NCBI RefSeq assembly: GCF_023516615.1
Contig: NZ_JAMGBF010000027.1
Coordinates: 1 to 64,000, forward strand
Source: Streptomyces panaciradicis
GTDB taxonomy: Bacteria > Actinomycetota > Actinomycetes > Streptomycetales > Streptomycetaceae
Reading direction: 5' to 3'
Length of the DNA stretch: 64,000 bases
The notes beneath the pieces are model-generated. The model made no database searches. It saw nothing but the letters and a program-made list of their open reading frames with translations, and was not told the DNA's origin. Position 1 is the stretch's first letter. Each line of letters starts with the position of its first letter. Of this stretch, positions 59,978 to 64,000 are shown one piece after another. The translations under genes and the position numbers were made by a program.

Positions 59978-61054
59978 TCAACGTGCGCGTTCGGCGACCA
60001 GCACCGGCCGCTCGGGCAGCGACACCCGGACGGCGGCGCCGGCGCCCAGCGGGGCCGCCTCGTGCGTGGGCAGGTCGGCCTTGACCTCGGTGCCGTCGGC
60101 GAGGCGCACGGTCAGCCGGGTGGCGGCGCCGAGGAAGGCGGTGGCGATGACCGTCGCCGAGCCGGTGGCGTCGGCTTCGACGCGTACCGCCTCGGGCCGC
60201 ACCAGGACGTCGACCTCCGACGCCTGCGGCACGGTCCCCTCCACGGGCAGCCGCATGCCGAGGACCTCGACCGTGTCCTCGGCCAGGTGCCCCGGTATCC
60301 GGCTCATGGTGCCCACGAACTCGGCGACGAACGCCGTCGCGGGCCGTTGGTACAACTCGGCGGGTTCGGCGCACTGTTCGAGCCGGCCCGCGTGCATCAC
60401 GGCGACCCGGTCGGCGATCGACAGGGCCTCCTCCTGGTCGTGCGTGACGAACAGGGTGGTGATGCCCAGTTCCTGCTGCAGCCGGCGGATCTCCTCGCGC
60501 AGCGTGAGGCGCACCTTGGCGTCCAGCGCGGACAGCGGCTCGTCCAGCAGCAGGACCCGGGGCCGCAGGGCGAGCGCGCGGGCGAGCGCGATGCGCTGCT
60601 GCTGGCCGCCGGAGAGCTGGTGCGGGAACCGCAGGCCCTTGTCGGCGAGGCCGACCAGCTCCAGCAACTCGGCCGCGCGGGAACGGCGTTCGGCGGCGCC
60701 CACCTTGCGCATGCGCAGCCCGAAGGCGACGTTGTCGAGCGCGTTCAGATGCGGGAAGAGACTGTACGACTGGAAGACCATCCCGGCGTCGCGGCGGTGG
60801 GCCGGCACGTCGGTGACGTCCTTGCCGTCGACCAGCACCTCACCGGCGTCGGGGTGTTCGAACCCGGCGAGCATGCGCAGCGCGGTGGTCTTGCCGCACC
60901 CGGACGGGCCCAGCAGCGCCAGGAACTCCCCGGGGCGCACGGTCAGGTCGAGGCCGTCCAGGGCCACGGTGGGCCCGAACTCCCGCCGCAGACCGCGGAA
61001 TTCGACGGTGGCGGCCTTGTCGACGGCGGCCTTCTCAAGCGTGGTGGCGGTCAT
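59978..61054 (-). CDS. ABC importer ATPase
   Basis: This 358-residue ATPase has Walker A GPSGCGKT (~50-57), Q-loop MVFQSYSLFPH, signature LSGGQQQR, Walker B VLLLDEPLSALD and H-loop THDQEEAL. A TOBE-like C-terminal region (VDVLVRPEAVRV and later) is typical of importers for phosphonates, iron, polyamines or thiamine. ATG 61054 starts 3 bp after the upstream permease stop. It energises the two permeases encoded just before it. Confidence 0.9.
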   Translation of the reverse strand: MTATTLEKAAVDKAATVEFRGLRREFGPTVALDGLDLTVRPGEFLALLGPSGCGKTTALRMLAGFEHPDAGEVLVDGKDVTDVPAHRRDAGMVFQSYSLFPHLNALDNVAFGLRMRKVGAAERRSRAAELLELVGLADKGLRFPHQLSGGQQQRIALARALALRPRVLLLDEPLSALDAKVRLTLREEIRRLQQELGITTLFVTHDQEEALSIADRVAVMHAGRLEQCAEPAELYQRPATAFVAEFVGTMSRIPGHLAEDTVEVLGMRLPVEGTVPQASEVDVLVRPEAVRVEADATGSATVIATAFLGAATRLTVRLADGTEVKADLPTHEAAPLGAGAAVRVSLPERPVLVAERAR

Positions 61055-61057
61055 GGT

Positions 61058-61873
61058 TCATCCCCGGGACGAAGCGGTACGGGTGCGGCCGCCGACACCG
61101 GCGAGCGCGAGGAGCAGGGCCCATGTGACGAGCAGGCTGAGCACGGACACGGCGACGGACAGCTGGGCCTGCGAGCCGCCGACGCTGTAGATCCACACGG
61201 CGAACGGCTGGAAGCCCAGCAGCTGGGCCACGGTGAACTCGCCGAGGACCAGGGCGAGGGTCAGGAAGGCCGCGTTGAGCAGCGCCCCGCGCAGATTGGG
61301 CAGCACGGTGCGCAGCAGGGCCTGCGGCCAGCTCGCGCCGCAGCTGCGGGCGGCCTCGACGAGGGTACGCACGTCGATCGCGCGCAGCCCGGCGTCCAGC
61401 GCCCGGTGCACGAACGGCAGCGCCATCACGACGTAGGCCATGACCAGCACGAACGGGAAGCTGGGGTTCTGGATCGCCACGAACGTCTGGAACAGCGGGG
61501 TGCGGGAGAGATGGTCGGGGCCCCACTTCAGGACGGTGGAGATGCCGGCGACGAAGGCGATCGGCGGGACCACCAGCGGCAGTTGGCAGATCACCTCGAC
61601 CACGGGCCGCAGCCGGGGCGCGCCGAGCCGCAGGGCCACCATGGCGGGCACCATCAGCAGCAGCACGATCGCGATGGTCGCCAGCGCCAGTTCCAGCGAG
61701 AGCAGCAGGCTGGAGACGAAGCCGTCGGTGGAGACGATCTGCGTGTAGGCGTCGAAGGTGACGCCCTGGCCGGGTACGTCCACGGTGAAGATCACCGAGG
61801 AGGCCAGCGGCACCAGGAAGTACAGCGCGGCCAGGCCGAGGACGACCCAACGCCACGGGTTCAGGCGAGCCAT
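61058..61873 (-). CDS. ABC importer permease (second subunit)
   Basis: This 271-residue inner-membrane permease has six hydrophobic helices. The cytoplasmic coupling loop EAARSCGASWPQALLRTVLPNLRGAL is the EAA-like signature that contacts the ATPase. ATG 61873 lies 13 nt inside the end of the previous permease gene, so the two overlap and are translationally coupled. It pairs with the permease at 61861-62760. Confidence 0.9.
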   Translation of the reverse strand: MARLNPWRWVVLGLAALYFLVPLASSVIFTVDVPGQGVTFDAYTQIVSTDGFVSSLLLSLELALATIAIVLLLMVPAMVALRLGAPRLRPVVEVICQLPLVVPPIAFVAGISTVLKWGPDHLSRTPLFQTFVAIQNPSFPFVLVMAYVVMALPFVHRALDAGLRAIDVRTLVEAARSCGASWPQALLRTVLPNLRGALLNAAFLTLALVLGEFTVAQLLGFQPFAVWIYSVGGSQAQLSVAVSVLSLLVTWALLLALAGVGGRTRTASSRG

Positions 61874-62760
61874 CGCGCACTCCGTCGTTGCAGGGGCAGG
61901 TACACGGCCATGACGAGGCCCGCGACCAGGACCATGTCCAGGCTGAGGGCGAGGGCCACGTTCTCCTGGCCGACCAGGACGTTGCCGGAGATGGCGTCGG
62001 CGATCTGCAGGGTCACCAGCGGCACCGAACTGCCCACCATCGCCGCGGCGGTGGCATAGGCGGCGAACGCGCTGCCGAACAGCAGCACGAACCCGCCCAG
62101 CAGCGACGGCAGCAGCACCGGCAGGGCGACGTGCAGCCAGTACTGCACGGAGGTGGCCCCGTTGTTCTGCGCCGCCTCCCGCCACTGGGAGCGCAGGCCC
62201 TCCAGAGCCGGGGTGATGGTGAGGACCATCAGCGGGATCAGGAAGTACAGGTAGACGATGACCAGGCCCCAGAAGCTGTAGAGGTCCCAGCCGGCCTTCG
62301 TCAGGCCCAGGTGCCGGGTCAGCACACCGGCGTTGCCGAGCGTGGCGACGAAGGCGAAGGCCAGCGGGATGCCGCCGAAGTTGGCGAGCACGCCGGAGGC
62401 GGTGAGCACGGCGTCGCGCAGCGCCCGGAAGCGGGAGGTCACCACGACCTGGGCGAGCGGCAGCCCGAGCACCGTGCCGATGCCCGCGGAGACGGCCGAC
62501 AGCTTGACGCTGCCGAGCAACGCGGTCAGGTAGGCGCCGTGCAAGGAGGTGGTCAGGTTCTCGGCGCTGTACGAACTGGCGCCGGTGGCCTGGTCCTTGA
62601 CGCTGAAGGCGCCGTCCAGCATGGCGATCGCCGGCACCCCGAAGGCGATCGCGGTGAACACGAGCAGCGGGACGACGGCCAGCCAGCCGGGGGCACGGCG
62701 CCGCCGCTTCACCGAGGTGACCGGCGGCGCCACGTCCACGCCCGTGAGGGTCGCCGTCAT
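61861..62760 (-). CDS. ABC importer permease (first subunit)
   Basis: This 299-residue permease has six helices. The EAA motif region is REAAQNNGATSVQYWLHVALPVLLPSLLGG, and the hydrophobic N-terminus reads PGWLAVVPLLVFTAIAFGVPAIAMLDGAF. Its ATG overlaps the stop of the binding-protein gene (ATGA at 62757-62760), tight coupling. The substrate family is unclear; the organisation matches PhnSTUV-like phosphonate and AfuABC-like importers. Confidence 0.9.
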   Translation of the reverse strand: MTATLTGVDVAPPVTSVKRRRRAPGWLAVVPLLVFTAIAFGVPAIAMLDGAFSVKDQATGASSYSAENLTTSLHGAYLTALLGSVKLSAVSAGIGTVLGLPLAQVVVTSRFRALRDAVLTASGVLANFGGIPLAFAFVATLGNAGVLTRHLGLTKAGWDLYSFWGLVIVYLYFLIPLMVLTITPALEGLRSQWREAAQNNGATSVQYWLHVALPVLLPSLLGGFVLLFGSAFAAYATAAAMVGSSVPLVTLQIADAISGNVLVGQENVALALSLDMVLVAGLVMAVYLPLQRRSARWLA

Positions 62761-63908
62761 CCGCTGACGGCCTTCGCCCAGCCCTGCGCGATGACCGTCT
62801 TGGCCTTGGACTGCTGGGCCTCGGTCGGGAAGGAGGGCGTGCCGGAGACCTCGGGAAGCTTGGCGGCGGCCTCCTTGTCGAGGGTGCCGGCCTTGTCCAT
62901 GGCCGTCATCAGCGCCGGGCGGGCGTAGCCCTTGAGCCACAGGTTCTGGCCCTCGGCGCTGTAGAGGTACTCCTGCCACAGGCGGGCGGCCGCCGGGTGC
63001 GGGGCGTCCTTGTTGACGGCCTGGGAGTAGTACTGGGAGAACTTGCCGTCGGTGGGCACCGCCACCTTCCAGTCGACGCCCTTGGACTTGAACTCGTCGG
63101 CGTAGCCGGCGTTGAGGTAGTCCCAGTCGATGCTGATCGGCGTCTCGCCCTTCTCGACGGTCGCCGGAGTGGACTCCACGGGCGTGTAGTTGCCGTTCTT
63201 CTTCAGCTTGGCGAAGAAGTCCAGGCCGGGCTGGATGTCGTCGAAGGAGCCGCCGTTCGCGAGCGCGGCCGCGTACACGCCGCCGAAGGCCGAACCGGAC
63301 TTGGTCGGGTTGCCGTTGAGGGCGACCTGGCCCTTGTACTGCGGCTTGAGCAGGTCCGCGAAGGTGGTCGGGCAGGTCTTGACGCGCTTGGCGTCGCAGC
63401 CGATGGAGATGTAGCCGCCGTAGTCGTTGTACCAGCGGGCCTGCGGGTCCTTCTGGCCGGCCGGGATGTCGGCGTAGGAGGCCACCTTGTACGGCGCGAG
63501 CAGGCCCTGCTGGGCGGCGCTGAGGGCGAAGGAGGAGCCGAGGTCGAGGACGTCCGGGGCGCGGTCCTGGCCCTTGCGGGAGGTCACGGCGTTGATCTCG
63601 TCCTGGCTGGAGCCGTCGGGGTTCTCCACCTGGATCTTGATGCCGTACTTCTTCTGGAAGCCGTCGATGAGGGCGCCGTAGTTGGCCCAGTCGCGGGGCA
63701 GCGCGATGGCGTGCAGCGTGCCCTCCTTCTTCGCCGCGGCCACCAGCTTGGACAGGCCGCCGAAGTCGGCGGCGGAGCCGGCGGTGGCGGCGCTCTTGCC
63801 GTCGGCGGTGGTCGACGCGTTGTCGGGTGCCGCGCCGCAGGCGCTCAGGGCGAGCGCGGCGACGACGGCGAGGGAGGAGGCCAGAGCGGCTGTTCTCGGC
63901 TGGGACAC
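62757..63908 (-). CDS. Extracellular solute-binding lipoprotein
   Basis: This 383-residue protein has a lipoprotein signal (SSLAVVAALALSACG, lipobox Leu-Ser-Ala-Cys24). A family-1-like binding protein follows, with HAIALPRDWANYGALIDGFQKKYGIKIQVENPDGSSQDEINAV and SFALSAAQQGLLAPYKVASYADIP. This is the fold used for Fe3+, 2-aminoethylphosphonate, thiamine or sugar phosphates. GTG 63908 has GGAG 5 nt upstream; the extra 12 residues in the longer frame are not supported. It is the first gene of the five-gene operon; a GntR-type inverted repeat lies ~40-70 bp upstream. Confidence 0.88.
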   Translation of the reverse strand: MSQPRTAALASSLAVVAALALSACGAAPDNASTTADGKSAATAGSAADFGGLSKLVAAAKKEGTLHAIALPRDWANYGALIDGFQKKYGIKIQVENPDGSSQDEINAVTSRKGQDRAPDVLDLGSSFALSAAQQGLLAPYKVASYADIPAGQKDPQARWYNDYGGYISIGCDAKRVKTCPTTFADLLKPQYKGQVALNGNPTKSGSAFGGVYAAALANGGSFDDIQPGLDFFAKLKKNGNYTPVESTPATVEKGETPISIDWDYLNAGYADEFKSKGVDWKVAVPTDGKFSQYYSQAVNKDAPHPAAARLWQEYLYSAEGQNLWLKGYARPALMTAMDKAGTLDKEAAAKLPEVSGTPSFPTEAQQSKAKTVIAQGWAKAVSG

Positions 63909-63947
63909 GGGGACTCCAGGAGGGGCGCAGGGGAGGACGCACAAAGA

Positions 63948-63978
63948 CTGAGAACTTGTCTGAACAAGTTGGCCTCAG
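63948..63978. promoter_or_regulatory. GntR/HutC-like operator upstream of ABC operon
   Basis: AACTTGT (63953-63959) and ACAAGTT (63964-63970) are perfect 7-bp arms around CTGA. Flanking CTGAG (63948-63952) and CTCAG (63974-63978) extend the dyad with a 3-bp bulge. The ACTTGT...ACAAGT core resembles HutC-subfamily GntR sites. It lies ~40-70 bp before the binding-protein start. The divergent gene beyond the window end may encode the regulator. Confidence 0.5.
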
Positions 63979-64000
63979 TAATCCTGCCTGTGGTGACGCC

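Noticed and set aside
1..64000. Search for tRNA, rRNA, CRISPR arrays and insertion sequences
   Set aside because: None was recognised by reading. No transposase or integrase motif and no direct-repeat/spacer pattern was seen, although a small ncRNA would be missed by eye.

Overview
The window is about 72% GC, its genes have strong third-position GC bias, GTG starts are frequent, and ribosome binding sites are AGGAGG-like. Together with the gene content (GH46 chitosanase, several SpoIIE-type phosphatases, DUF5133, DUF5709, DUF1996, an ATP-grasp RiPP pair, a CebR-type operator) this points clearly to a Streptomyces chromosome. No rRNA, tRNA, CRISPR array or complete transposon was seen. Most very long overlapping open frames are GC-rich shadows of the genes listed.

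Layout. 1-7.8 kb: tail of a flippase-like membrane protein, a NiCoT Ni/Co transporter, an unknown protein with an APC amino-acid permease, a DUF5709 protein, the soluble transhydrogenase SthA, and a sulfite-oxidase-type molybdoenzyme. 7.9-16 kb: MMPL exporter, membrane PP2C phosphatase, a Gfo/Idh/MocA enzyme divergent from an aldo/keto reductase-ABC exporter operon, and small proteins. 16-19.5 kb: a GlxA-type regulator divergent from a small membrane protein, then a two-gene graspetide (omega-ester peptide) locus tgmB-tgmA and a DUF1232 protein. 19.7-22.2 kb: a repeat-containing membrane protein and a decayed xanthine-dehydrogenase gene. 22.3-28 kb: two PadR modules, each with a clear inverted-repeat operator and membrane-protein targets, then a lamin-tail-domain protein. 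28.5-33.2 kb: DUF1152 protein, FAD monooxygenase, an FprA-like ferredoxin reductase with an iron-box-like site, and a chitosanase with an 11-bp-arm operator.

33.3-39 kb: two very large SpoIIE-family phosphatases head to tail. 39.3-45.1 kb: a GNAT acetyltransferase preceded by a perfect CebR-type 14-bp palindrome, a protein O-mannosyltransferase, and a GH106-type rhamnosidase with a LacI-type operator and a strong terminator. 45.3-49.5 kb: DoxX-like protein, a DUF1996 cell-wall protein with an LAETG sorting signal, a flavodoxin-like protein and a truncated Na+/solute symporter. 49.5-58.4 kb: membrane Ser/Thr kinase, serine hydrolase, phosphoglucomutase, another SpoIIE phosphatase with a MASE1 sensor-like membrane protein, a small secreted protein, an ArsR regulator, a roadblock-like protein and a SRPBCC protein. 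58.4-64 kb: a five-gene ABC importer operon (binding lipoprotein, two permeases, ATPase, and a HAD-EEP fusion phosphohydrolase) behind a GntR/HutC-like inverted repeat.

Themes are (i) signal transduction through PP2C phosphatases, a kinase and a roadblock-like protein, (ii) polysaccharide use with matching operators, and (iii) a compact RiPP locus that lacks the methyltransferase often found with this family. Two pseudogenes show that accessory genes are being lost here. All functional calls come from reading sequence motifs; no database search was run.
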